Part shown: positions 8,639 to 17,442 of the stretch, one piece after another
How the letters are laid out: each line of letters opens with the position of its first letter
Numbering within the stretch: position 1 is the first letter of the stretch
NCBI RefSeq assembly: GCF_005405925.1
Contig: NZ_BJHV01000001.1
Coordinates: 8,928,001-8,992,000, forward strand
Direction: 5' to 3'
DNA length: 64,000 bases
Origin: Streptomyces antimycoticus
GTDB lineage: Bacteria > Actinomycetota > Actinomycetes > Streptomycetales > Streptomycetaceae
Program-made: the position numbers and the translations under genes
Notes under the pieces: generated by a model
The model's database searches: none
The model's input: the letters and a program-made list of their open reading frames with translations, nothing else
Told to the model about the DNA's origin: nothing

Positions 8639-8706
8639 CACAGGAATGCGATGACGGACGAGAGGGCGATGCCGGGGTGCGCAGACGATGCCCGGCGCCC
8701 ACCCGG

Positions 8707-9390
8707 TTACGGACGCGAAGGCGATACCGGGCGGCGCGCGGCGCCCAGTACGCACGGGGACGTCGGCAGGGTCAGGCCCCGCTCGGGGATGCGCAGCCGG
8801 CGGTGGCCGAGCGGCTCGAAGCCCGCGGCCTCGATCTCCGATCGCACCTCGCGCGCCGTATGGCAGCCACCGAACATCAGCGGCCACACCGTGCGGTCCA
8901 GCGCTCGCTGGGTGGTCGCCAGGACCCGCCCCTCGGCGCGCCCGTGCTCGAGGAAGCGCAGCTCACCGCCGGGCCGCAGCACCCGCAGCAGCTCGGCGAG
9001 CGCGCGCCGCACATCGCGCACCGAGCACAGCACCAGAGCGGCCACCGCCGCGTCGAACGCCTCGCTCTTGACCGGCAGCGCCTCGGCGACGCCCGGCACC
9101 ACATCCACCGGCACCCCGGCCCGCAGCCCCGCCCGGGTGGCCAGCCGCCGCAGGTGGCGCTCGGGCTCGATGGCGACCACCTCGGAGACGGCTTCGGGAT
9201 AGTGGGGGAAGTTCAGCCCATTGCCCGCGCCGATCTCGATGACCCGGCCGGACAGCCCGGCCAGCAGCTCGCCGCGCAGCTCACCGACCCCCGCCCGCTC
9301 GTCGGCCAGTGGGCTCATTCTGGCGTAGCAGCGGGCGAAGAGCGGGTGGTGGACGGCGTCACGCGGGGGCGTGCGACGGCATACGGGCAT
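8707..9390 (-). CDS. class I SAM-dependent methyltransferase
   Basis: A 227-residue methyltransferase. SAM-binding motif I is VIEIGAGNGLNFPHYP (about residues 50-65). Acidic motif II is VVAIEPE, and VAALVLCSVRDV and LRPGGELRFLEHGR are motifs IV-VI of the Methyltransf_11 group. The HGR and TVWPLMFGGCHTAR segments resemble METTL7/phospholipid-type methyltransferases, but the substrate is not determined. The ATG at 9390 was chosen because it gives a normal N-terminus (PLFARCYARM); the frame stays open into bioD. It lies 71 bases below bioD and may be the last gene of that transcript. Confidence 0.85.
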   Translation of the reverse strand: MPVCRRTPPRDAVHHPLFARCYARMSPLADERAGVGELRGELLAGLSGRVIEIGAGNGLNFPHYPEAVSEVVAIEPERHLRRLATRAGLRAGVPVDVVPGVAEALPVKSEAFDAAVAALVLCSVRDVRRALAELLRVLRPGGELRFLEHGRAEGRVLATTQRALDRTVWPLMFGGCHTAREVRSEIEAAGFEPLGHRRLRIPERGLTLPTSPCVLGAARRPVSPSRP

Positions 9391-9461
9391 GGGAGCTCCC
9401 CCTTGTCCCAGGTACGGACGATGGAACCGGTACCGGGATTCTGCCCACGCGGGGGCCCTCG

Positions 9462-10166
9462 CTACGCGGCCAGCCGCGCCGCGTCCCAGCTCCCGTCCAG
9501 CCGGGGCGCCAGCCAACCGGGCGCCTGGGCGCGGAAGTCGGGGGGCGCAAGGGCCGGGGCGCCCTGGGGGATGGCGCCCAGCAGCGGGACACCGGATGAA
9601 TCCGGCAGATCGGCCACATTGCAGCGGGAGGCGAGATCCGCGGCGGCGGGCCAGCTGCCGATGACGACGCCGGGGCACTCCAGCCCGCGGGCGCGCAGCG
9701 CCTCGGTGGTCAGGGTGGTCGCGTTGAGCGTGCCGAGGCCCGCGTGGGCGACCACGAGGACGGGCGCGCCGAGCAGCCGGGCCGCGTCGGCGAGCGTCGC
9801 CCCCGTCTCGTCGAACCGTACGAGCAGCCCGCCCGCGCCCTCGACCAGCACCAGATCGTGCTCGGCGGCCAGCTTCTCGGCCGCCTCCGCCACCTCGTGG
9901 GGCCGCACCGGCGGCCGTCCGGCGCGGCGGGCGGCGGTGGCGGGGGCCAGTGGCTCGGGGTAGCGGGCGAGTTCGAGCAGGGTCACCGCACCGGCGAGCC
10001 GGGCCACCTCCGCAGCGTCGCCCGGTTCGCCCTCCGCGACACCGGTCTGGGCGGGTTTGAGCACCGCCACCGAGCGGCCGCGTGCGAGCGCCGCGGCGGC
10101 GACGGCCGCCGTGCTGACGGTTTTTCCGATTTCGGTGCCCGTCCCGGTGACGACCAGTACTGACAT
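9462..10166 (-). CDS. bioD: dethiobiotin synthetase
   Basis: A 234-residue P-loop enzyme that closes the ureido ring of 7,8-diaminopelargonate with CO2 and ATP. The P-loop GTGTEIGKT is at residues 8-16, KPAQTG is at about 37-42 and VEGAGGLLV carries the switch-like region. The Lys of GKT and the Lys of KPAQTG are the known catalytic lysines. It is the third gene of the leftward bioB-bioA-bioD group, 100 bases below bioA. The C-terminus is Ala/Pro-rich. Confidence 0.95.
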   Translation of the reverse strand: MSVLVVTGTGTEIGKTVSTAAVAAAALARGRSVAVLKPAQTGVAEGEPGDAAEVARLAGAVTLLELARYPEPLAPATAARRAGRPPVRPHEVAEAAEKLAAEHDLVLVEGAGGLLVRFDETGATLADAARLLGAPVLVVAHAGLGTLNATTLTTEALRARGLECPGVVIGSWPAAADLASRCNVADLPDSSGVPLLGAIPQGAPALAPPDFRAQAPGWLAPRLDGSWDAARLAA

Positions 10167-10266
10167 CTTCGTTTCCGTTGCCTTTCACTTTCGTTCGTGC
10201 TCCCGGCCTGCCCCGGTGCGGTCGGTCCCTATGGGCGGGAGGCCGACCGCGAGCGGAGCGGGCGGG

Positions 10267-11583
10267 TCAGACGGCCGCGGCCGCGGCCGCCCGTACCGCC
10301 GTGCAGATCCGGGCCAGATCGTGGTCGCCCGTGATGTACGGCGGCATGGTGTACAGCAGATCGCGGAACGGGCGCAGCCATACGCCCTCGCGCACCGCGG
10401 CCCGCGTCGCCGCCGCCATCCCCGCGTCGTCCATCGGACGGTCCAGCTGGACGACGCCGATCGCGCCGAGCACCCGCACCTCCCGGACGCCCGGCAGCTC
10501 GGCCGCCTCCGCGAGACCGTCGCGCAGTCCGGTCTCGATCCGCTTGACCTCCTGCCGCCAGTCGTAGGAGAGCAGCAGCTCGATCGAGGCGCAGGCGACG
10601 GCCGTGGCCAGCGGATTGCCCATGAACGTCGGGCCGTGCGCGAGCACCGGCACCTCGCCGCGCGAGATGCCGTCCGCCACCCGCGGGGTGCACAGCGTGG
10701 CCGCGAGGGTCAGATAACCCCCGGTCAGCGCCTTGCCCAGACACATCACATCGGGGCACAGCCCCGCGTGCTCGGCCGCGAAAAGCGTCCCCGAGCGGCC
10801 GAAGCCCGTGGCGATCTCGTCGAACACCAACAGCACATCGTGCTCGTCGCACGCCTCGCGCAGCACCCGCAGCAGCGCGGGGGAGTGGAAGCGCATCCCG
10901 CCCGCGCCCTGGACCACCGGCTCCACGATCACCGCGGCCAGCTCATGGGCGTGACGGGCCACCAGCTCGCGTACGTGTGCCTCGTACGCCGGGTCGGGGT
11001 CCGCGTCGAAACCGGGCGGCGGCGCGTCCGCGAAGATCTGCTCGGGCAGCACACCGGACCACAGCCGGTGCATTCCGCCGTCCGGGTCGCACACCGCCAT
11101 CGGCTGCCAGGTGTCGCCGTGGTAGCCGCCGCGCCAGGTCAGCAGCCGCCGCTTGGCGGGGCGGCCGAGGGAGCGCCAGTACTGCAGGCACATCTTCACC
11201 GCGACCTCGACCGACACCGAACCGGAGTCGGCCAGGAACACATGGCGCAGCGGCTCCGGGGTGATCTCCACCAGACGGGTGGCCAGCCGGACGGCGGGCT
11301 CGTGGGTGAGCCCGCCGAACATCACATGGCTCATCCGGTCCAGCTGACCCCGCGCGGCGTCGTTGAGCGCCGGGTGGTTGTAGCCGTGGATGGCGGACCA
11401 CCACGACGACATCCCGTCCACCAGCTCGCGGACGCCCTCCACCGGCTCGGCCAGCCGCAGCCGGACCCCGGCCGCGGACTCCACGACCAGGGGGTCCTGG
11501 CGGCCGGGCATCGGGCCGTACGGATGCCAGACGTGCTGCCGGTCCAGCGCCCGCAGCTCGGCCGGGGTCAGCGGCTCAGGCAT
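10267..11583 (-). CDS. bioA: adenosylmethionine-8-amino-7-oxononanoate aminotransferase
   Basis: A 438-residue class III PLP aminotransferase that makes 7,8-diaminopelargonate using SAM as amino donor. HVWHPYGPM near the N-terminus contains the BioA substrate-site Trp/Tyr pair. [15 protein letters not shown] holds the PLP-binding Asp, and [16 protein letters not shown] the Schiff-base Lys. [11 protein letters not shown] is typical. The ATG at 11583 lies inside the 3' end of bioB (8-base overlap), so translation is coupled. The frame upstream of it is Arg/Pro-rich and not part of BioA. Confidence 0.95.
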   Translation of the reverse strand: MPEPLTPAELRALDRQHVWHPYGPMPGRQDPLVVESAAGVRLRLAEPVEGVRELVDGMSSWWSAIHGYNHPALNDAARGQLDRMSHVMFGGLTHEPAVRLATRLVEITPEPLRHVFLADSGSVSVEVAVKMCLQYWRSLGRPAKRRLLTWRGGYHGDTWQPMAVCDPDGGMHRLWSGVLPEQIFADAPPPGFDADPDPAYEAHVRELVARHAHELAAVIVEPVVQGAGGMRFHSPALLRVLREACDEHDVLLVFDEIATGFGRSGTLFAAEHAGLCPDVMCLGKALTGGYLTLAATLCTPRVADGISRGEVPVLAHGPTFMGNPLATAVACASIELLLSYDWRQEVKRIETGLRDGLAEAAELPGVREVRVLGAIGVVQLDRPMDDAGMAAATRAAVREGVWLRPFRDLLYTMPPYITGDHDLARICTAVRAAAAAAV

Positions 11584-12796
11584 TGGGCGGCAGATCCGTG
11601 CCCGCACCGCGGCGGCGCACCGCGACCAGATCGGCGTGGGACCCCTCCGCGGCCGCCGGGGTGGAGACCGTGGCACCGGCCGCCGCCTGGGCGGGTACGG
11701 CGTCGGCGGGTGCCGCGTCACCGCACGGGCCGCAGCCACCGCCCTCCGCGCCGTGGCCGCCGCAGCCGGAACCGGCGGCGGCAGCTGCGTCCGCGCGGTG
11801 CTTGGGCAGCGTCGTGGTGTCGGTGCCCTCCACCTCGAAGCCCGCGTCGGCGATCATCGCCAGATCGTCCTTGCCCGCCTGGCCCTCGGTGGTCAGATAG
11901 TCGCCGAGGAAGATCGAGTTCGCCAGGTTCAGGGCCAGCGGCTGCAGCGTCCGCAGATGGATCTCGCGGCCGCCCGCGAGCCGCACCTCCACGTCCGGGC
12001 AGACGAACCGCACCATCGCCAGGATCCGCAGACAGCGCTGCGGGGTGAGGTTCCAGTCGCCGGCCAGCGGGGTGCCCTCGATCGGGATGAGGAAGTTGAC
12101 CGGCACCGAGTCCGGGTCCAGATCGCGCAGCGAGAAGACCACGTCCACCAGGTCCTCGTCCGACTCGCCCATGCCCGCGATCAGACCGGAGCAGGCGGAC
12201 ATCCCCGCCGCCTGGGCCTGCTGCACGGTCGAGACCCGGTCGGCGTAGGTGTGGGTGGTCGTGATGTCGCCGTAGGTCGCCTCGGAGGTGTTGAGGTTGT
12301 GGTTGTACGCGTTCGCGCCCGCGTCCTTCAGCCGCGCCGCCTGACCGTCGGACAGCAGCCCCAGACAGGCGCAGATCTCGACGTCCTGGTGCTCCTCCTT
12401 GATGGCGGCGATGGTCTGGGAGACCCGGTCCACGTCGCGATCGGTGGGACCGCGTCCGCTGGCCACCAGGCACACCCGCTTGGCGCCGCCCGCGACCCCG
12501 GCGCCCGCCGCGGCGGCCGCCTGCTCCGGCTTGAGCCAGGTGTACTTGAGGATCTCGGACTTCGAGCCCAGCCGCTGCGAGCAGTAGGAGCAGTCCTCGG
12601 GGCACAGCCCCGACTTCAGGTTCACCAGATAGTTGAGTTTCACCCGCCGCCCGAACCAGGCGCGGCGCACCTTGCCCGCCGCGGCCACCACATCGAGCAG
12701 CTCGTCATCGGAGGTCGCCAGGACGGCGAGCGCCTCTTCGCGGGTCGGCGATTCGCGCCGCAACCCCTTGTCCACCAGCGTGTTCAGCAGGTCCAT
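11576..12796 (-). CDS. bioB: biotin synthase
   Basis: A 406-residue radical-SAM enzyme that inserts sulfur into dethiobiotin. The 4Fe-4S cluster cysteines are C65, C69 and C72 in [22 protein letters not shown] and the iron-sulfur/SAM barrel motifs are intact through about residue 335. Beyond that is a tail of some 65 residues, Ala/Gly-rich with three Cys ([17 protein letters not shown]), not found in E. coli BioB (346 residues). It is the first gene of the bioBAD operon, divergent from bioF across a 169-base control region. Confidence 0.95.
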   Translation of the reverse strand: MDLLNTLVDKGLRRESPTREEALAVLATSDDELLDVVAAAGKVRRAWFGRRVKLNYLVNLKSGLCPEDCSYCSQRLGSKSEILKYTWLKPEQAAAAAGAGVAGGAKRVCLVASGRGPTDRDVDRVSQTIAAIKEEHQDVEICACLGLLSDGQAARLKDAGANAYNHNLNTSEATYGDITTTHTYADRVSTVQQAQAAGMSACSGLIAGMGESDEDLVDVVFSLRDLDPDSVPVNFLIPIEGTPLAGDWNLTPQRCLRILAMVRFVCPDVEVRLAGGREIHLRTLQPLALNLANSIFLGDYLTTEGQAGKDDLAMIADAGFEVEGTDTTTLPKHRADAAAAAGSGCGGHGAEGGGCGPCGDAAPADAVPAQAAAGATVSTPAAAEGSHADLVAVRRRGAGTDLPPNA

Positions 12797-12965
12797 GGCG
12801 ACGATCCTTTCCTACCCCACCGCTCCCGGCCAAGGAGGGACCGTACAAGACGCGCGGATCGGGGTGTGGGTATTGCCACACCATGACCGGGCATGGAGGG
12901 GGCTACGTTCTATCCGGACCCGACAGTCGGTGCCCTTGACGAGGCCACGGAAGGCGAGGCAGCCG
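12797..12965. promoter_or_regulatory. bioB/bioF divergent control region with inverted repeat
   Basis: The only notable element is GGTGTGG-GTATTG-CCACACC (12863-12882), a perfect 7-base inverted repeat with 6-base spacer. On the minus strand TACGGT (12845-12840) could be a bioB -10 box, which would put the repeat over the -35 position. It is therefore a candidate biotin-pathway operator. It does not match the E. coli BirA operator. Promoter assignments are tentative. Confidence 0.45.
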
Positions 12966-14171
12966 ATGCCCCAGGACCGCCCGGACGACGCGTTCGCATG
13001 GATCGACGCACAGCGGGAGCGGCGCGACCGGGCCGGGCTGGTGCGCCGGCTCAGCCCCCGGCCCGCCGACTCCCCGCTGCTCGATCTGGCGAGCAACGAC
13101 TATCTGGGGCTGGCCCGCCACCCGGAGGTGACGGCCGCCGCGGCCGCGGCGGCCCAGCGCTGGGGCGCGGGGTCCACCGGATCGCGCCTGGTCACCGGCT
13201 CGACCGAGCTGCACACCACACTGGAGCGGGAACTCGCCGACTTCTGCGGTTTCGAGGCGGCCCTGGTGTTCTCCTCCGGCTACGCCGCCAATCTGGCCGC
13301 CGTCTCGGCGCTGAGCGGCCGGGACGCCCTGATCGTCTCCGACGCGGGCAATCACGCCTCGCTCATCGACGGCTGCCGGCTCTCCCGCGCCGAGGTCGCC
13401 GTCGTCCCGCACGCCGACCCGGACGCTGTGCGCAAGGCGCTGGGCGCGGCCGAAGAGGACACGCGGGAGGAGGCCGCCGAGGGGGCCGGAGCGGTCCCGG
13501 CGCGCCGGCGCGCCCTCGCCGTCAGCGACTCGGTCTTCTCCGTCGACGGCGACGCCGCCCCGCTGGCCGCCCTCGCCGCGGCCTGCCGTGCCCACGGCGC
13601 GGCGCTGGTGGTCGACGAGGCCCACGGCCTGGGGGTGCTCGGCGAGGGCGGGCGCGGCGCGGTGCACGGGGCCGGGCTCGCGGGCGCGCCGGATGTGGTG
13701 GTCACGGCCACCCTCTCCAAGTCGCTGGGCAGCCAGGGCGGGGTGGTGCTGGGACCCGCCCGGGTGATCGAGCACCTGCTGAACACCGCACGCACGTTCA
13801 TCTTCGACACCGGGCTCAACCCGGCGGCCGTGGGCGCCGCCCTGGCGAGCCTGCGGCTGCTGCGCCGGGAGCCGGAGCGCGCCGCCCGCGTCCGTACGGT
13901 CGCCATGGGGCTGTACGGACGGCTGACCGCCGCCGGGCTGACCGCGGTGCGGCCGGACGCGTCGGTGGTGTCGGTGCGGGCCCCGTCGCCGGAGCAGGCG
14001 GTGCGCTGGGCCGCGGACTGCCGCGCGGCCGGGCTGCTGGTGGGGTGCTTCCGCCCGCCGTCCGTCCCCGACGGCATCTCGCGGCTGCGGCTGACGGCGC
14101 GTGGGGACCTGACGGAGGAGCAGGTCGGGAGGGCGGTCGACGTGATCGTGAAGACCGCGCCGACCGCCTGA
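12966..14171 (+). CDS. bioF: 8-amino-7-oxononanoate synthase
   Basis: A 401-residue alpha-oxoamine synthase that condenses pimeloyl-ACP or -CoA with L-alanine, the first committed step of biotin assembly. LDLASNDYLGLARHP is the conserved N-terminal block. VVDEAHGLGVLGEGGRG carries the PLP-interacting Asp and His. TLSKSLGSQGG contains the PLP Lys. The ATG at 12966 is preceded by GGAAGGCGAGG. An open frame extends upstream through the control region, but its sequence is not BioF-like. It is divergent from bioBAD, so all four steps after pimelate are encoded here. Confidence 0.95.
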   Translation: MPQDRPDDAFAWIDAQRERRDRAGLVRRLSPRPADSPLLDLASNDYLGLARHPEVTAAAAAAAQRWGAGSTGSRLVTGSTELHTTLERELADFCGFEAALVFSSGYAANLAAVSALSGRDALIVSDAGNHASLIDGCRLSRAEVAVVPHADPDAVRKALGAAEEDTREEAAEGAGAVPARRRALAVSDSVFSVDGDAAPLAALAAACRAHGAALVVDEAHGLGVLGEGGRGAVHGAGLAGAPDVVVTATLSKSLGSQGGVVLGPARVIEHLLNTARTFIFDTGLNPAAVGAALASLRLLRREPERAARVRTVAMGLYGRLTAAGLTAVRPDASVVSVRAPSPEQAVRWAADCRAAGLLVGCFRPPSVPDGISRLRLTARGDLTEEQVGRAVDVIVKTAPTA

Positions 14172-14188
14172 TGGCTCACTGACGGGAG

Positions 14189-14211
14189 GGTGAACGGATC
14201 AGCCGTTCACC
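14189..14211. terminator. bidirectional hairpin between bioF and DUF397 gene
   Basis: GGTGAACGG (14189-14197) and CCGTTCACC (14203-14211) form a perfect 9-base stem with a 5-base loop in the 66-base gap between convergent genes. It probably ends both transcripts. There is no T-tract on either side. Confidence 0.65.
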
Positions 14212-14237
14212 GGCGGAACAGATACTTCACTGACGGA

Positions 14238-14474
14238 TCAGCTTCCGGTTCCGGTTGAGCGGGAGGTGCCGGAGCCGAGGCCGTCGTCCTTGAGTCCCTC
14301 GAGGAAGGAGACCCAGGTCGACGGGGTGAACAGCAGGACGGGGCCCGTCGTGTTCTTCGAATCGCGCACGCCGAGCCGGTCAGACCCCAGCAGGGCCGTC
14401 TCGACGCAGTTGTTCATGCCGACGCTGTAGCTGCTGCGCAGCCAGTGGACGGACTTGGCGGACATACTGGACAT
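14238..14474 (-). CDS. DUF397 domain protein, XRE partner
   Basis: A 78-residue protein matching the DUF397 pattern: HWLRSSYS, then NNCVE, then VRDSK with GPVL, then STWVSFL. Such proteins are nearly always encoded directly downstream of an Scr1-type XRE regulator in Streptomyces, and are proposed to act with it in an antitoxin/toxin-like or regulatory pair. Two starts are possible (14474 or 14465). As sequenced, the XRE frame overlaps this gene by 61 bases. If one base is restored in the upstream gene, the XRE would stop 9 bases before this start, the usual spacing. Confidence 0.83.
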   Translation of the reverse strand: MSSMSAKSVHWLRSSYSVGMNNCVETALLGSDRLGVRDSKNTTGPVLLFTPSTWVSFLEGLKDDGLGSGTSRSTGTGS

Positions 14475-15352
14475 GGTGCCCCCTCAGGCGCCGCCCCGAT
14501 TTTGTTGATGAAGGACAACGATTCCTCAGGTGTCAGGGCGCGGGCCCGCAGTACTTCGAACGCGGCGCTGTACGCCCGGAGGTCTTCTTTCCGCTCCAGA
14601 TAGAGGCTACTCGTCAGGTGGTCGAGAACTACTACGTCCAGGTCACTAATGTGCGGAAAAGAGAAAATAATGAAAGGACCTGTCATACCAATGGGCATTC
14701 CGATGGAGAATGGGAGCACCTGCAGCCGCACCTGAGGCAATGCGCAAAGATTGGCCAGATGGCTCAATTGCGCCGCCATCACCTCGGGTCCGCCCACCTC
14801 GCGCCGCAGTGCCGCCTCGTCCAGCACCGCGTGCAGCCGCAGCGGCCGCTCGCCGTGCAGCACCGACTGGCGCGCGATCCGCACCTCCACCAGCGAGTCC
14901 ACCTGGGGTCGCGGCAGATCCGGGAGCGCCGCGAGCGTCACCGCCCGTGCGTACTCCGGGGTCTGCAGCAGACCCGGCACCACCGTGGTCTCCAGGGTGT
15001 ACGCGTCCGACGCCTCCGCCTCCAGGCTGATGAAGTCCCGGTAGGCGGGCGGCAGTAGATCGCGGTACGCGTACCACCAGCCGCGCCGTGACCCCTCCGG
15101 ATCCGAGGCGCCCCCGCGGCACAGCGCCTCCAGCAGGGCGCGCAGCTCCGGGTCGGCTACCTCGTAGACCTCCAGCAGCCGCGCCACATCCGAGGGTTTG
15201 GCCCCGCTCCGGCCGGTCTCGATCCGGCTCACCTTCGACTGATGCCAGCCCAGCCGGAGGGCGACCTCACCGCTGGTGAGTCCGGCCAGATCACGCTGGC
15301 GGCGGAGTTCCGCGCCGAGCTTGCGACGGCGCACCGCCGGGCCGTACCGCAT
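14414..15352 (-). CDS. Scr1-family XRE regulator, 3' end probably frameshifted
   Basis: A 312-residue protein as sequenced. The HTH (about 10-65) is LGAELRRQRDLAGLTSGEV with GWHQSKVSRIETGR. A DUF5753 ligand/partner domain follows (YRDFISLEAEASDAYTLETT, VVPGLLQTPEYARAV). The last 20 residues (PCPVCPPSPSTGCAAATASA) are foreign and read over the DUF397 gene. Adding one G to the GGGG run (plus-strand CCCC, 14494-14497) makes the protein end INKIGGGA at a TGA just before the DUF397 ATG, giving 289 residues, close to the 288 of the paralogue at 44600-45466. It is divergent from the RsbW-like ATPase. Confidence 0.85.
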   Translation of the reverse strand: MRYGPAVRRRKLGAELRRQRDLAGLTSGEVALRLGWHQSKVSRIETGRSGAKPSDVARLLEVYEVADPELRALLEALCRGGASDPEGSRRGWWYAYRDLLPPAYRDFISLEAEASDAYTLETTVVPGLLQTPEYARAVTLAALPDLPRPQVDSLVEVRIARQSVLHGERPLRLHAVLDEAALRREVGGPEVMAAQLSHLANLCALPQVRLQVLPFSIGMPIGMTGPFIIFSFPHISDLDVVVLDHLTSSLYLERKEDLRAYSAAFEVLRARALTPEESLSFINKIGAAPEGAPCPVCPPSPSTGCAAATASA

Positions 15353-15630
15353 GATTTCTCCCTCCCGCCTTTCCCTTTGCCGGCGCGTCACCCACAGCGT
15401 GTGTCGCACCAGTGGCCCAGTGTGCCTCCCAAATCCGGTTTTCCGTAGCAGAGTTCACCGCTTTGGGCGACAGATATATGCATAACTCGGTGGATCGCCC
15501 CCGTTGCGGCGGGCATCGGTGGCACTCTGACGCGTAGAGCCGTCAGGGCAGCCCACGACCGCACCGGCTTCGCAGCTCCACCTTCCAACGCGTCCGCAGC
15601 CGCGCCCCGGCGGGAAAGGGACAGGCCGTC

Positions 15631-16059
15631 ATGGCAGACCATCAGGAAGCATCCGTCACTCTGCCGAGCGCACCGGCGTCGGTTCCCGCGGCACGTGCCT
15701 ATGTCACGGACGTGCTCGCCGAATGGGGGCTCGGGCAGGGAGGGGAGGCCGCGGACACCGTGCGGCTGATCGTCTCCGAACTCGCCACCAACGCCGTGGA
15801 GCACACCGTGGGCCAGTCGCCCACCTTCACCGTGGACCTACGGCTCGACCGCGAGCAGCGGCTGGAGATCGGGGTCACCGACAGCCATCCCAAATGGCCC
15901 AGATGGCTGCCGCTGGCCACCCAGCAGGACAGCGGGCGCGGCATGGTCATCGTGCGCTGTCTGGCCGCGGAGTCGGGCGGCGAGGTGTTCGTCACCCCGA
16001 CCGCGGACGGCGGCAAGACCGTCTGGATCGCCCTGCCGTGGACCGTGCCGGTCCGCTGA
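15631..16059 (+). CDS. RsbW-like ATP-binding protein (HATPase_c_2)
   Basis: A 142-residue single-domain GHKL ATPase. The N-box is LIVSELATNAVEHT (about 46-59), the G1 box IGVTDSHPKWP and the G2 box GRGMVIVRCLA. The family contains anti-sigma kinases such as RsbW/SpoIIAB, but the many Streptomyces paralogues mostly have unknown partners. Small genes like this often stand beside an XRE/DUF397 pair, as here (divergent, 278 bases apart). That gap contains an AT-rich run around 15472-15487 (GATATATGCATAACTC) that could hold a promoter. Confidence 0.86.
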   Translation: MADHQEASVTLPSAPASVPAARAYVTDVLAEWGLGQGGEAADTVRLIVSELATNAVEHTVGQSPTFTVDLRLDREQRLEIGVTDSHPKWPRWLPLATQQDSGRGMVIVRCLAAESGGEVFVTPTADGGKTVWIALPWTVPVR

Positions 16060-16065
16060 ACCCGC

Positions 16066-17286
16066 TCACAGCACGCGCTGGGCCTGCCCCTCCGAGGCCC
16101 GCGCCTCGGCCAGCTGACGGATCCGGGTGAAGACCCGCCCGGCGGCCGGGCCGATCAGATAGTGCGGCATGTCGCCGCGCTCGATCACCCCGTACCGGCT
16201 CGTGCCCATCAGGTACGAGGAGTAGAGGATCAGCCCGCTCGGCCGGTGCATATCGACGGTGAGCGCCGAGAAGCCGGGGAACTCGTCGGTCTGATAGACG
16301 TGCAAGCCCTCCGCCTCCGCGCCATAGCGCTCCTTGAAGCGGCCGAACCGCTCCAGCGAATCCTTGATCTTCCGCGTCATGTCCTCCTGGTACTGGCGGG
16401 AGAGCGTGGCCGCCGCGTCCGAGGACGGGTCCAGCAGATAGCAGCGATAGGTGCCGCCCCGGCGCAGCAGTCCGAGGATCGCGTCGCGAAAGCGGGCCGG
16501 ACGCTCGGTGGTGACCAGCCGGCTGGAGGAGGTGCGCAGCGCCGTCCCCATGTCGAGGACCTCCTCGCCCGCCGCGTCCAGCAGCCGCGCCTTCTCCTGC
16601 GGGCTCGGCCGCTCCGGATACGCGTGCACAGGGAATCCGTCCGAAAGCCCCCGGCCCGCCAGCCACGCCTTGGCCGCCCCGCCCGGACCACCGTCGCCCG
16701 CCATCAGATAGACGTCCTTGCCCTCATGGCTTCCCACATGGGCGAACAGCTCCGCATACGGCCCCGCGGTGCGGTACACATCCTCCGAGACCGCCAGGCA
16801 GTCCGCCGGAGTCGCCTTCTCCAGATGCGCGGCCAGATTGATGTCGGGGGAGTGGATGGTGCCGGTCCGGCCCTCGCCGGTGTGGCGTATCGCCCCCTTG
16901 TGCAATGCCATCCGCACATGCAGCTCCCCGCCCACCCCCGCCTGCGCGAACTCGTCGCGCAGATGGCGCAGATCCAGGGTGAGAAAGGTGCGGGCCGCCT
17001 CCAGCGCGACATCGCGGGCCACGCTCTCGCTGTCGTCGTGGACCGCGAAGAAGCCCCCGTCGCCGCGCCAGCTCCACAAGTCGCTGCGGGCACAGCGCCG
17101 CTGCGCCGAGAGCTGGCCGAGCCGGGCGCGCATCCGCTCACGCAGCAGATCGAAGGCGTGGGCGGCGCGGTCCCTGGGGTTCGAGCGGACGATCGTCGAA
17201 TAGCCGGAGGCGTCGACGAAGAGGAGATACACCTGGTCGTAGGTCCGGTCGGCCTGGAAGGGCTCGCTGTGGAAAGGCTCGTTCAT
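16066..17286 (-). CDS. class III nucleotidyl-cyclase-like protein with a C-terminal PLD-like domain
   Basis: A 406-residue two-domain protein. Residues 15-190 follow the class III cyclase fold: FVDASGYS (D25) and WRGDGGFF (D76) sit where the two metal-binding Asp residues fall. SPDINLAAHLEKA holds the base-specificity Asp (D148) and the conserved Asn (N150), but the transition-state Arg is replaced by His (H154). Residues 230-390 (TTERPARFRDAILGLLRRGG, CYLLDPSS, GVIERGDMPHYLIG) resemble PLD-like sensor domains without an HKD motif. Activity is uncertain. The ATG at 17286 gives a sensible N-terminus. Confidence 0.6.
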   Translation of the reverse strand: MNEPFHSEPFQADRTYDQVYLLFVDASGYSTIVRSNPRDRAAHAFDLLRERMRARLGQLSAQRRCARSDLWSWRGDGGFFAVHDDSESVARDVALEAARTFLTLDLRHLRDEFAQAGVGGELHVRMALHKGAIRHTGEGRTGTIHSPDINLAAHLEKATPADCLAVSEDVYRTAGPYAELFAHVGSHEGKDVYLMAGDGGPGGAAKAWLAGRGLSDGFPVHAYPERPSPQEKARLLDAAGEEVLDMGTALRTSSSRLVTTERPARFRDAILGLLRRGGTYRCYLLDPSSDAAATLSRQYQEDMTRKIKDSLERFGRFKERYGAEAEGLHVYQTDEFPGFSALTVDMHRPSGLILYSSYLMGTSRYGVIERGDMPHYLIGPAAGRVFTRIRQLAEARASEGQAQRVL

Positions 17287-17442
17287 ACCGGCACCGGACC
17301 GCGCTCGACGCCGCCGCGCGCCCCGCGGAACCCATCGTCGTCGTCGGGATACGCGTACGCCATGCGATGCCTCCGGTGGTCGACGGGGCCGGTCCACAGC
17401 GGTGTGGCCCGGCCCCGTCAACCTACCCACGGTCACTGACAC

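Noticed and set aside
7294..9963. 889-codon open frame on plus across the oxidoreductase, ABC and methyltransferase genes
   Set aside because: It is antisense to three well-supported genes and has no domain; long antisense frames are expected at this G+C.
16066..17286. Complete Pycsar defence system
   Set aside because: Only the cyclase-like gene is present; no membrane, TIR or other known effector is adjacent, and the catalytic Arg is changed.
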